Positions 41,322 to 53,333 of a DNA stretch of 64,000 bases are shown in pieces. Position 1 is the stretch's first letter. The number at the start of each line of letters is the position of its first letter. The position numbers and the translations under genes were made by a program. Origin of the DNA: Tetrahymena thermophila SB210 (lineage: Eukaryota > Ciliophora > Oligohymenophorea > Hymenostomatida > Tetrahymenidae); assembly GCF_000189635.1 (NCBI RefSeq), contig NW_002476481.1, positions 868,001 to 932,000 of the forward strand, in the 5' to 3' direction. Below the pieces are notes generated by a model that saw only the letters and a program-made list of their open reading frames with translations, searched no databases and was not told the DNA's origin.

Positions 41322-42144
41322 CTCACATTCATATTTGGCATATTAATAAGCTATTTAATATTAAATTATCAAAATTAAATGTTATTTTAAGTATGGTATT
41401 TTATAAATAAATTGAATTGTTTGTATTTTTATAAATTCTAGTTTTCTTAAAATATTTGAACAATTTTTAATTTTCTATTTCAAACCCTAATTAATAATTT
41501 AAACAAATTTATACTTTATTAAAATCAACATATAAATAATATAAAGAGTTATTTCCTCTTAAATAAAATTAAATCACTTAAATAGATATATCTATGTAAG
41601 TAAGTATTTATTTAATCATAAAGAAAAACTACCAAAATACTTGATCTAAAATATACTTTGTTCTTTCTTTTACTAAAACAAAACAAAACAAACAAAAAAA
41701 CAAAAAGATGGAAAGACAATAAATTACATTTTTAAAACTAACTAACTAATTTATTTATTTATTTATTTATTTATAAAAGATAGATATAAACTAAACAGAA
41801 ATAACAATAGCTGTTTGTAAAATTATCCTGCAATATATTTTTATTAAAATAATTTGTTTGATTGCATGTCAATAATAATATATGAATGAGTTCTATAAAT
41901 GACAGTAAAGTAAGAAATTTGCTTACTTATCGCTTGAATTCTAGTTTAAAGTTAAAATTTAGTTAAAAATAAAAGGATCCAATTAAAATTCTTATTCAAA
42001 CAGGTACACAATATTTTTAAGAGTTTTGCATACTCTATTTGATTGTTTGTTTTCTTGTTTTTTTGTTATTATTTAGTTTAGTAAAAGAGAGCAAATTTCA
42101 TAGAAATAAACATATTAAAATTGAAGGATCGTATAAGATTTTAA
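41322..42144. other. Convergent 3' spacer
   Basis: AT-rich, with a (TTTA)n run at about 41,748-41,774 and A-rich ACAAAACAAAC runs near 41,680. No exon seen. Confidence 0.6.
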
Positions 42145-42741
42145 TCATATCATTTGCACATGCACCAAGTTGCCAAAAAGCTTAATTACTAAAAATATTA
42201 TAGCTCCATAAATCAAAATATCGCTGAATCCACCTCCAAATAGTAAAGAAGATAGTTTATCCTTAATCCAACCAAACTTAGATGTACTTGAAGGCTAATA
42301 TGAACGTTTTTTATTTTGATAGTAGCTTTAGTAGCTCTAAGAATGTCTCTTCTAGAAGAGTTCATTCCACTTCTTTTTGTAATTTTATTGTTTTACTTAT
42401 GAATTTTAGTGATAGCCATAGTTTTGGTATCCCCAATTTTAAAAATTAAATTGATTAGATCTTTGATTTTATCTGTCAACTTCATCAAAGTATTTTTATT
42501 TTGAAGTCGGGTTAGACAAAATTTCGTAGGCAGAAGTTATTTCTGAGTAGACTTCTGCTGCCTTTGGGTCTTTATTTATGTCTGGATGGTATTTTTTAGA
42601 TAACTCTCTGAATTTCTTTTGAATTTATTCATCAGTTGCTGTTGTAGGCAATCCCAAAACTTTATATGGATTCTTTTAATTAGCTAAGATGAATACAGCT
42701 GCGTTAAAGAAAACCAGCAAGTGGATCAGTCTTATTTTCAT
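42145..42741 (-). CDS. Membrane-anchored DnaJ (Hsp40) protein
   Basis: Intronless, 198 residues, ATG at 42741 and TGA at 42145-42147. Residues 1-20 form a hydrophobic signal peptide or anchor ([20 protein letters not shown]). A J-domain follows at about 24-90: [20 protein letters not shown], the catalytic HPD at 52-54 ([10 protein letters not shown]) and [19 protein letters not shown]. The middle (about 91-155) is rich in Gln, Asn, Tyr and Lys. A second hydrophobic helix lies near 173-190 ([18 protein letters not shown]). J-domains stimulate the ATPase of an Hsp70. The signal peptide and tail helix suggest location in the ER or another secretory membrane; which side the J-domain faces cannot be told from sequence. 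There is no zinc-finger or substrate-binding C-terminal domain, so this is a type III (DNAJC-like) protein. Confidence 0.93.
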
Positions 42742-44110
42742 ATTCCTAAAATCTAATTTTTTATTTATTTGTTTATTTCTCTGAATGCTTATTCTTGCTT
42801 TTAAAGTGTGATTAGGTCTTTGAACTTCGACTTCTTCCTTACTTATTTATTTATTTAATTGCTAATTAAATGATTTGTTCAAATGCAATATTTAATTATC
42901 AATCAATCTATTTATCTTAATTTAGATTTTATTTATTTATTTTCTTTTTAAAAATTATTCAAATTTATTAATTTATTTCTTAAAAAAGTTAAAATCTCTA
43001 CTAATATGTATGTTTTTTCAACCCAATTTTAACTATTTATAAAATTTAGAACTACAATACACGTTGAAATTTTTCATTTATTCTTCTTTTCTATCAAATT
43101 CATTCTAAATTTATTAATACATAACAAGACTGATTGATCGATCATCTTTTTTAAATTGAATCTACAATTTTGGTTTCAAATCAGCATGTGAAACTCATTT
43201 AATAATTAATTTACATTAATTTTCATACTATCTACTCCATTTAAAATAATATTTCTAAACACTATTTTAGAACTTACCTTCCTCATCTATTAAAAATAGA
43301 TAATATCAATATTAATTTGTTATAAGACTCAGCTTGTTTAAATTACAGATGTTATAAATGTAAAAACAGTTTACAAAGTAAAGTAAAAATAAATATTTTT
43401 GCATCATCCATCACCTTAAGTATTTTTAAATATAATTATCAAAATCAAAAGTAGCAAATCATAAATTTTAGAGGAATTTCATTCTTTTATTTAAAAATTG
43501 TTTATTATAAAATGTTTAAATATCAATAAATTGACTGTTTGTTAATATTCGTTATAATTAATTTTATTTTAAAAACTTTCTATTTCTTTTCGAATTATAT
43601 TAAATTGAGCTAAATTTAGTAATAGAAATTTATTTTTAGTAAAATAAACTTTAAATCAAAAGGCAAAATTTTAAAACTGATGAATTTATTAATATTAATT
43701 AAGCAGCTTAAAAATAAAAATATAGCTTTTAAAATGATTACAAAATAAATCTTTTAATTTAATATTTTAATGAAGTGTTTCAAATAAAATTTATAATAAC
43801 TTTTTATAAAACTAAATATATTTAAAATTAAATGACATTTAATCTTTAAATTAATATCATATATTAAATAGTTTATTAATTTATTTATTCTAAGTTGTAT
43901 TATTGTTCTAAGATATAAGTTATTTCTCATATTTAACAAAAATAAATTCTGTTATTTTATAATTTTATTTTTCAGGTTATTTTCATTCTTTAATCAAAAT
44001 GTCTTCCTTAGAGATTATGATTTTGGTCATCTAAGTCTGCAGATTTCATATTTATATTGCCATTATTTTTTTCACACTCTTCGTTATTCTAAATTTTTCT
44101 TAATTTATAT

Positions 44111-44145
<35 letters not shown>

Positions 44146-44462
44146 TTGGATTAAATTAATGAAATATTTTAAAAAATAATAAATCAAAAACTTTTTAAAT
44201 TAGAATAAATAAAATAAAGATATTTAACGTTACAATCAATAAAATTAACAGATATATTAAAGCTTAAAAATTTTAGAAGTTCATATTGATTTTGTTAAAT
44301 AAAGATTAATTGTGGATATTAGTTACTTTACTTAACTTAGATTTCTATTAATTTTATAAAATACCCTAAAAATAAGAAAAAAATAAATACATAATAAGTA
44401 GGAATTGCCTTAATAACAACAAAAATTATTTTAACAAATTTGGTTTTAAAATAACTTCTAAA
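42742..44462. other. Divergent spacer, AT-rich
   Basis: Holds the upstream regions of the DnaJ gene and of the coiled-coil gene starting at 44463. Apart from a (TTTA)n tract, no structured feature or exon is visible. Confidence 0.55.
44110..44147. repeat. (TTTA)n simple repeat
   Basis: Nine or more perfect TTTA units, about 320 bp upstream of the coiled-coil gene. Confidence 0.9.
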
Positions 44463-47151
44463 ATGTCTGTTTAGAAGAAATACTCTAATAAATGTGAAGG
44501 AATTAATAAAGCTATGTAAAATGATTTTACATAAAACTACTAAAGCATTTACAACAGAGAGGATTTTACTTTAACTGAAATAGTTGATATGGAAAAATAA
44601 ATTCAAAGACTCAAAATTCTTTTTGAGTTTTTTGATATATGGGAGTCGGGACTTGCATATCGGGAGTAGAAAGAGGAAGAACTAAAAGAGAAATTTAGGC
44701 AGAGCGAACAAGTTTCATTTTGTCAATTAGAAGAAGAGTAAACAAATAGATCATAAAAACCCTCTGGCAGAGGTAGTGAAAGATAATAAAGCAAAGGTAT
44801 TTAAGATGCAGCAGAATTAGAAGAAATATAGAATTTGGAAAAAATGTTATTTGAAAGAGAAAAATAATTAAATGGATTTGAGTAGGATTTAAATGCACTT
44901 AAGCAAGAAATTGTAAAGAAAAATGCAATTGTTGAGTAAGAATTTTATGAAGTACAAATTTAGAAAGATAATTTAATTCATCAGAATTAAGAAAGTTAAA
45001 AAGATCTTTTTAATGACTAAATGTATTTGATTAAATAGTAAGAATTGGATTATTACATTAAGCAGGAAGAATCTTTGGAATCAAGGTTTGCAAGTCTAAA
45101 CGAGAAAGAGTAGCAAACAGAACAAGAATAAGTGCAGCTTTAAGAGCAATGCAAGGAGATAGAAGATAGCAAAAGACAGATTGAAGATAAAAAGAAAGAA
45201 TTGGCTGCAATTGAGCTAAGTATGATGAGTAAACACAACGAATTAATCAAAGAGCTAGAAGAAGCTTAAAAAAAGTTAGAGGCAATTGCTGTTTAAGTTG
45301 ATTGTGTTTAAAATTAGTAATCTTCTTTATTCTATAAGGAGAAACTTGAAAATAGAGATAAGTTAATAACTGAAAACGAATAAAAACTAGCTGTTAGAGA
45401 AGATTTGCTTTAAAAAGAAATAGCTTAGTTGAAATTAAAGTGTTCCAATTTGAATATTCCTATAAATAACATCAAATTTAGTGAAGAAAGTCTCCTCAGC
45501 AAAAGATGTAACACTGATTCCTTTTTTGATTTGAGCAGCTCTAATATACCAAATCCTAAACAGATTCACTCTTTTAGAAATAGCAATAACACGACATCAA
45601 CTTTTGTTTAAACTCCTCCAAATGGTTAAAATATTTCTTTCGAGTAAATTATTTACTTTAAAATCTTATTTTTTCATAAAAAATTATCATCATCTTAATA
45701 AATTATTTGCTTAAAAAATCATTTTAATTTAAATTCTTAGCTAAATGAAACTTTAGATTAAAAAATAATCTCAAGATCAAGTCAGAAGCAGGGAAAATTA
45801 GTTCAATTTAGTTCAAAACGATCAATATTGTGATGAAATCAAACTAATTAGAGGCTAAAGTCAACCTGAAAAAGATAGAAGTCCTGTTAACAATCTAAAA
45901 ATGAAGCTATCTTCGAGAAAAAAAGAATTAAGTGCCTTTTTGAGTCCTACAAATTAGCATGTTAAAAATTTCGAAGCTAGTTTTTAGGCAAGCAAAGTTG
46001 AATTTGATACTTCCTAAGTAGAAGTTCACCAAAGCTATTAAAATGGGTATGAAATTTTTAATGCTCCAGCTTAATAAAAAAATATATTACATAATGAATC
46101 TAGCCCTTTATCTAATTTAAATGATATTAACAAGAATTCTTTTTCTCCATAAAACGATGACCCAATCACTTCTTAAGTGAATAATTAATAAAATATGAAT
46201 TTAAGCAGTTCAGTTAAACAGGTAAATGTACTAAAATAAGAAAATTATATTCATCAAGCAAACGTAATTCAATAAGAATAATATATTTAAACAAGAAATT
46301 AATCTAATTCAAATCAATATTAACTAAATCATAACAAAGTTATTAGCTAGTAATAACAAAATTAAAATATTGGTTCACAAAATGAAACACAATCACATTA
46401 AAGAAGTGGAAGCATTACTATGCAAGAAAAGATCCTTCAATAAATGAAACTGAATCAATCATCTTCTTCAAAAATACCTTAAAAAAGAAATTCTGTCAGC
46501 AATAAAAACCAAAGCTAATCAGAAACCAAAAGTTAAATAATAATAAATTAGTAAAAACTTAACAAAATAGCACTGCCTTAATCACAAAACATAGGAGCTG
46601 AATTAAAAGAAAAAGTTTCTGAAATGACAAACAGCTAAAAAATAAAAAATAAAATACTTAAATTGAATTAATAAGAAAATTAATTTCAGTAAACAGAGTA
46701 ATAATTTACCTAAAATTAAAAAGACTTTGCATTTAACAACAATAAAGAAAAGACAAATTTATTTTCATTTAAAAAAATTGACAATAACAACTAAAGCCAG
46801 GCAAGCATGAATTCATCAAGGCGATATGAAAAAAGCTCATAACCGAACACAAACAACCATAACAGAACTTTTTCTTTTGCTAATGTTGGAACAAGTCAAG
46901 AATTAATTTCAGGAAGTGATATATCTTATTAATAATCTTTATCTAACTTCTTGAAAAATTCATCTAACAATACAAGTTTTCAGCCACCTCTAAAAAACAA
47001 TACCAAAATTAATACCAATTCTTCACTAATGTCTGAAAGAAAAAATTCGCAAAGAGATGAAAATGTAGATCCTAAAAATCAAATTTCTTTTAGTGGGCAA
47101 AAAATTAGACAAAATTAAATAAACAATTAATAATTTTTTAATTAAAATTGA
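44463..47151 (+). CDS. 863-residue coiled-coil protein with Asn/Gln-rich C-terminal half
   Basis: Two exons (44463-45643 and 45741-47151) flank a 97-nt phase-2 intron; the spliced length of 2,592 nt is an exact codon multiple ending at TGA 47149-47151. Residues from about 45 to 320 are almost continuously charged heptads, for example EQEQVQLQEQCKEIEDSKRQ, ELAAIELSMMSKHNELIKEL and KLENRDKLITENEQKLAVRE. The region after about residue 330 is Ser/Asn/Gln/Lys-rich and looks disordered, with several SSSK and NKN runs that could be phosphorylated. There is no signal peptide, membrane helix or catalytic motif. The architecture suits a cytoskeletal, basal-body or scaffold protein, but that is only a guess from composition. 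No family recognised. Confidence 0.85.
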
Positions 47152-47681
47152 ATAAACAAATAAATTAATTCTAAAAAAGTGCTTTAAAAATGGAATCTAT
47201 TTTTGTAACTCAATAAATATGACTTCTATTAATAATTTTAAGTTAATAAAGGAATTTAAATTAGTTATTTAATTTTCATACATCAATTAATATCTTAATT
47301 TATTTTAACACTTTAAAATATTTTATAAAATTAATAAGAATTTGCCTTAATTTAAAAAATGCAAACTTTCATTTTAAATAAAAAAGATCTTTTAAAAATA
47401 AAACTCTATTTAACTTTCTAAATAATTAATTTTCTAAACTAATTTTGCTTTCTAAAATTTAATTTTGAATTTTTTTAAAAATATTGACATTTTTTAAAAT
47501 TAAGGAGGTTAAAATTTACAAATAATTTATTTTTTGATCCTGTTAATAGAAGAGAAAATACCATATGTATTTTAGGTTAAATTATCTTATTACAAACTAT
47601 TATATAGTAAAATATATTATTTTCTATTATTCATATATTTTGTATTTATTCATTCTTTTTCACCACTTGCCTGCTGGCATA
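47152..47681. other. Convergent 3' spacer
   Basis: Very AT-rich sequence between the stop of the coiled-coil gene and the stop of the minus-strand repeat gene. No coding pattern found. Confidence 0.6.
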
Positions 47682-48571
47682 TCACCATAGGAAATTTATT
47701 TCATAGACAACTAAACTTTTTGATTTAAGACACTTGCTTTTTACTTTCAATTCTTATGATTAATCGATTTTATTTCCACTATTATATTAAATTAAAATAA
47801 AATATTAAAAAAACATTAGCAGAAAATTAAAAGAAAAGATAAATAAATCATATAAAAATCTAATAAACAAATTAAAAGAATTTTATTGTTTTAAATTAAA
47901 TTTTATAAGTAAAAAATATCACAATCCAAAACAAATAAACTGAATTTACCGAAGTGAAAGTTTCAAATTTGAGAGTCTAATGCAATTTGCTAAAGCAGAA
48001 CTGAAGCCTGATGCTCCTATTTCGCCAATTTGATTGGATCTTATTAAATATTGAACAAAATAAATAATTAATTAGTTATTTAGTAGGAAAAAATGAAGAG
48101 AAAATATGAAATAATAAGAAATGAATGAATAAATAATAATAGCAAATGATAAAAGAAATAAAAAATGAGTTAAATTAAGAAAGTTAGAAGAAAAATAAAT
48201 AAATACAAGTAAAATAAAAAGAAAATTAAATCAAATAAAAAGCTAATAAGCTAATTTAAAGAGTTTTATTGTTTTAAATTCTATTTTATAAGTAAAAATA
48301 TCATAATCCAAAACATATAAACTGAATTTACATAAGATCGAGTGTCAAATTTGAGAGATTAATGCAATTTACTAAAGCAGAACCTAAATCTGAAGCACCT
48401 ATTGCACCAATTTAATTCCTACTATTTTAATAATAAAGAAAAAATATATAATTAATTTGTTATTTAGTAGGAAAAAATTAAGAAAAAATATGAAATAGTA
48501 AGAAATTAATTAATTAATAAAAGCAAATGTTAGAAATAAAAAAATCAATTAAATGAAGAAAAAAAAGAAAT

Positions 48572-48604
<33 letters not shown>

Positions 48605-51600
48605 AGAAAAACAAATACATTTTCAATAAAAAAGAAAAAGAAAAGTAAATCAAATAAAAAGCTAATAAAAAAATTAAAATAATTTTGTTGTTATAAATTC
48701 AATTTTATTGGTAAAAATATCACAATCCAAAACAAATATCCTGAATTTACCTAAGACCAAGTGTCAAATTTGATAGATTAGTGCAATTTGTTAAAGCAGA
48801 ACCTAAGTCTGATGCACTTTAATCACCAATTTAATTATCGCTTTTTAAATATTGAAGAAAAAATATGTATTTAATTAGTTATTTAGATTGAAAAAATGAA
48901 GAAAAAATATTAAATAATTTGAAATGAATTAATAAATAATAAAAGTCAATATTGAATATAAGAAAATGAAACGAGTGAAGAAAATAAACACAAGTATAAT
49001 AATAAAATATAGAAAAATAAATAAATAAATAAAATGGTAATAAACAAATTAAGTGGGTTGTATTCTTTTAAATTGAATTTCATAAGTTAAATATCACAAT
49101 GCAAAACAAATAAACTGAATTTACCTAAGTTCAAGTTTCAAATGTGAGAGATTAGTGCAATTTGTTAAAGCAGGAACTAAGCCTGATACACCTTCATCAC
49201 CAATTTAATTGAAACTTTTTAAATATTGAAGAAAAAATATTGTAATTAATTATTTATTTGGTAGGAAAAAAAGAAGGAAAAATATGAATGAAATAATAGG
49301 AAATAAATTAATAAATAATAAATCAAATAATAAGCTAATAAACAAATTAAAAGGGCTTTTTTTTTTTAATTAAATTTTTATAAATAAATAAACTTAATTT
49401 ACCTAAGATCGAGTGTCAAATTTGAGATATTTCTGCAATTTGTTAAAGCAAAACCTAATCCTTATGCACCTATTGCGCCAATTTAATTGGATCTTTTTAA
49501 ATATTGAAAAAATATAAATAAATTAAAAGGGATATATTCTTATAAATTGAGTTTTATATGTAAAAATATCACAATACAAAACAAATAAACTGTTTTTACT
49601 AAAGATTAAGTGCCAGATTAGAGAGATTAATGCAATTTGCTAAAGCAGATCCTAAGCCTGATGTACCTATTTCACCAATTTTATTGGATCTTTTTAAATA
49701 ATGAAGAAAATTTTTTAAAAAATAATTAGTTATTTAGTAGGAAAAAATGAAGAAATAATATGATTTAATAAGAAACGAATTAATAAAAACTACAATTAAA
49801 TGTTAAAAATAAAAAAATGAATTAAATTAAGAAAGATAAACATAAAAAAAATAAGCATATTTACTATAAAAAAGAAAAAGAAAAGTAAATCAAATAAAAG
49901 CTAAAAACAAATTGAAATAGATATATTGTTTTAAATTGAATTTTTTTAGTAAAAAAATGATAATCTAAAACAAATAAACTGAATTTACTAAAGATTAAGT
50001 GTCAAATTTGAGAGATTAGTGTAATTTGCTAAAGTAGCACCTAAACCTGAAGCACCTACTTCACCAATTTCATTGTATCTTTTTAAATATTGAACAAAGC
50101 ATTTAGAATTTATTAGTTATTTATAAGGAAAAATGAAGAAAAATTATGTAATAATAAGAAATAAATTAATTAATAAATAAATAAACAATAAAAGCAAATT
50201 TTGAAAATAAAAAAATGAGTTAAGTTAAGAAAGATAGAAGAAAAAAAAACATAACTAAAATAAAAAAGAGAAAAAAGCTAAAAGCAAATAAACTGAATTT
50301 ACTAAAGATTAAGTGTCAAATTTGAGAGATTAGTGCAATTTGCTAAAACGGAACCTAAGTTTGATGCACCAATTTCACCAATTTAATTGTTACTTTTTAT
50401 TTATTGAAGAAAAAATATGAAATAATAAGAAAGAAAGAAAGAAATAAATAAATAAATAATGAGATAAATAAATAAATAATAAAGTAGATTTAAAAATAAA
50501 AAAAACTTAATTTACCTAAGATCAAGTGTCAAATTTGAGAGATTAGTGCAATTTGTTAAAGCAGAACCTAAGTCTGATGCACTTTAATCACCAATTTTAT
50601 TGTCACTTTTTAAATATTGAAGATAAAACATATAATTAATTAGTTATTTAGAAGGAAAAAATATGAGAAGTAAGAAATTAATTAAAAAATAATAAATCAA
50701 GTGTTGGAAATAAAAAATGAGTTAAATTAAGAAAGACAAAATTAAAATCAGCACAAGTAAAATAAAAAGAAAAAAAAAAGTAAATTAAATAAAAAGATAA
50801 TATACAAATTAAATGGATTATATTGTTTAAATTGTATTTTATAAGTAAAATTTCACAATCAAAAACAAATAAACTGAATTTACCTAAGATCGAGTGTCAA
50901 ATGTGAGAGATTAGTGCATTTTGCAAAAGCAGAACCTAAGTCTGCTGTTCCTTAATCACCAATTTAATTACCACTTTTTAAATATTGAACAAAAAATAAA
51001 TAATTAATTAGTTAGCTAGTTAGTTATTTAGTTATTTAGAAGGAAAAAATGAAGATATAATATGTTTAATAAGAATTGAATAAATAAATAATAAAAGTAA
51101 ACAAACTTTAAAAATAAAAAATAAGTTGATTTAAGGAAGATAGAAGAAAAATAAAGACAAGTAAGATAAAAACGAAAAAGAAAATTAAATCATATAAAAA
51201 GCTATTAAACAAATTAAAAGAATTTTATTGTTTTAAATTGAATTTTATAAGTAAGAAAATCATAATCCAAAATAAATAAACTGAATTTACCTAAGATAAA
51301 GTGTTAAATTTGAGAGATTAATGCAATTTGCTAAAGCAGAGCTTAAGCCTGATACACCTATTGCGCCAATATTATTGCCACTTTTTAAATATTGAAGAAA
51401 AATATGTAATTAATTAATTAGTTATTTAGAAGGAAAAAATGAAGAAAAAATATGAAAAATAAATAAATAATAAAATTAAAAATTAAAGATAAAAAAATGA
51501 GTTAAATTAAAAAAGATAGAAAAAAAATAAACACAAACAGACAAGAATAAAAAAAGAAAAGAAAATTAAATCAAATAAAAAGCTAAAAAACAAATTAAAA

Positions 51601-53333
51601 GAGCTATATTGATTGCTTTAAGTTATTTTAAAATAATATTTACTCCAAAAGTAAAGTTTATATAGAAGTAGAAGGAATTGAAGTTTTTATAAGCTCCTAA
51701 TAAGATTATCAAAACTTTAAAAAATTTTGGGTTTTGATCTTCGAAAATTTTAATTAAATTGAATTTTATAGTCAAAATATCGCACTCCAAAACAAATAAA
51801 CTATTATTACTTAAGATTAAGTGCCAAATTTGATAGATTAGTGCAATTTGCCAAAGCAGATCCTAAGCCTGATGCACCTATTTCACCAATTATATTTGAT
51901 CTTTTTAAATATTGAACAAAAAATTTATCATTAATTCGTTATTAAGTAGGAAAAAATGAAGAAAAAACAATGATTTAATAAGAAATGAATTAATATAAAT
52001 AAATTAATAAATAATAAAAGCAAATATTGAAAATGAAAAAATGAATTAAATTAAGAAAGATAGATAGATAAATAAATAAATAGAAGAAAAATTAACACAA
52101 ACAAATACAATAAAAAAGAAAAAAAATGTAAATCAAATAAAAAGCTAAAAAACAAATTTAAAGGGCTATATTGTTTTAAAAATTTTTTTAGTAAAATTAT
52201 AATAATCCAAAACAAATAAACTGAATTTACCTTAGATCAAGTGTCAAATGAGAGAGTTTAGTGCAATTTGCTAAAGCAGAACCTAAGGTTTATATTCCTT
52301 AGTCACCAATTTTATTGTTACTTTTTAAATATTGAACAAAAATAATTAGTTTATTAGTTATTTATTTAGAAGAAATAATATGATTTAATTAGAAATTAAA
52401 TTAATAAATAAATAAAAGTAAAATATAATAAAAAAAATGAATTATATTAAGAAAGATAGATAGATAGAAGAAAAATAAACACAAGTACAATAAAAAGAAA
52501 AAGAAAAGTAAATCAAATAAAAGCTAATAAACAAATTAAAAGGGCTATATTGTTTTAAATTGAATTTCATAAGTAAAAATATCACAATCTAAAACAAATA
52601 AAATTAATTTACCTAAGACCAATTGCCAAATTGGATAGATTAGTGCATTTTGTGAGAGCTAAACCTAAACTTGATGCACCAATATCACCAATTTCTTCGT
52701 AACTATTTGAATATAGAACAAAAAATAAATAATTAAATTAGTTATTTAGAAGGAAAAAATGAAGAAAAAATATGAAGTAATAAGAAATGAATGAATGAAT
52801 AAAAAATAATAATAAAACTTGAAAATAAAAAATGAGTTAAATTAAGAAAGATTCAAGAAAAATAAACTCAAGTAAAATAAAAAAGAAATAGAAAAGAAAT
52901 AGAAAAGTAAATTAAATTAAATTAAATAGAAAGCTTATAAGCAAATTAAAAGGGCTAAATTGTTTTAAATTGAATTTTATAAGTAAAAATATCACAATCC
53001 AAAACTTATAAACTATTTTTATCAAGTCAAGGTTTTAGAAGAAAAAATGACTGACTAAAAAATATCAAATAATAAAAAACGGATAATAAAATTAAGTTAA
53101 ATAACTAAGAAAATATTTTTAATAAAATGTACCAATATAGTATTAATATTCATAATAAGAATAATAATAATTATAAATTAAATATACCTCAGATTAATTT
53201 TTAGAACTTTGTGAGATTAAAGTGAAGAGTTTAAAAACTTTTTATATCAGCAAAAATAAATTTAAAGTATATTGTAAAAAAAATAGATGATTACTTCTTC
53301 TAATTCTCTGTATAATTTAATCTATTATATCAT
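47682..53333 (-). CDS. Leucine-rich-repeat protein built of 14 amplified 90-nt exons
   Basis: Read on the minus strand: exon 1 is 53295-53333 (MIQQIKLYRELEE) and exon 2 is 53188-53237 (FLNSSLQSHKVLKINL, clearly like exon 2 of the gene at 38,959). Fourteen exons of exactly 90 nt follow and the last exon is 47682-47778, Lys-rich, stop TGA 47682-47684. Spliced length is 1,446 nt, 481 residues. The consensus repeat is NQIGEIGASGLGSALANC followed by TNLSNLTLDL, the ribonuclease-inhibitor-type LRR. Every repeat exon is open and keeps phase-2 GT..AG borders. The acceptor side (TATTTAAAAAG) and donor side (GTAAATTCAG) are nearly constant from copy to copy, and so is most of the intron. No signal peptide or membrane helix is seen. 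Probably a cytosolic binding scaffold; partner unknown. Length variation by exon gain or loss is expected from this structure. Confidence 0.88.
47950..52702 (-). repeat. Array of 14 exon-intron cassettes
   Basis: The 90-nt exons lie at 47950-48039, 48332-48421, 48751-48840, 49125-49214, 49403-49492, 49600-49689, 49989-50078, 50303-50392, 50516-50605, 50884-50973, 51291-51380, 51811-51900, 52231-52320 and 52613-52702. The introns between them are 107 to 430 nt and mostly near 280-330 nt. The short ones (107, 123, 188 nt) look like internal deletions of the same intron. The + strand of the introns is strongly A/G-rich. Part of one more intron unit, without an exon, is recognisable at about 52,925-53,020. 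Confidence 0.9.
48579..48604. repeat. (GATA)n tract inside one array intron
   Basis: Six or more GATA units. Shorter versions occur at the corresponding place in other cassettes (about 52,060 and 52,455), so the microsatellite expanded within the cassette. Confidence 0.85.

Noticed and set aside
47950-53020. The region looks like a non-coding satellite or minisatellite, or a CRISPR-like array.
   Set aside because: The most conserved 90 bp of each unit is an open exon with splice sites and a consistent LRR pattern. Spacers are copies of each other, not unique, and the genome is eukaryotic.
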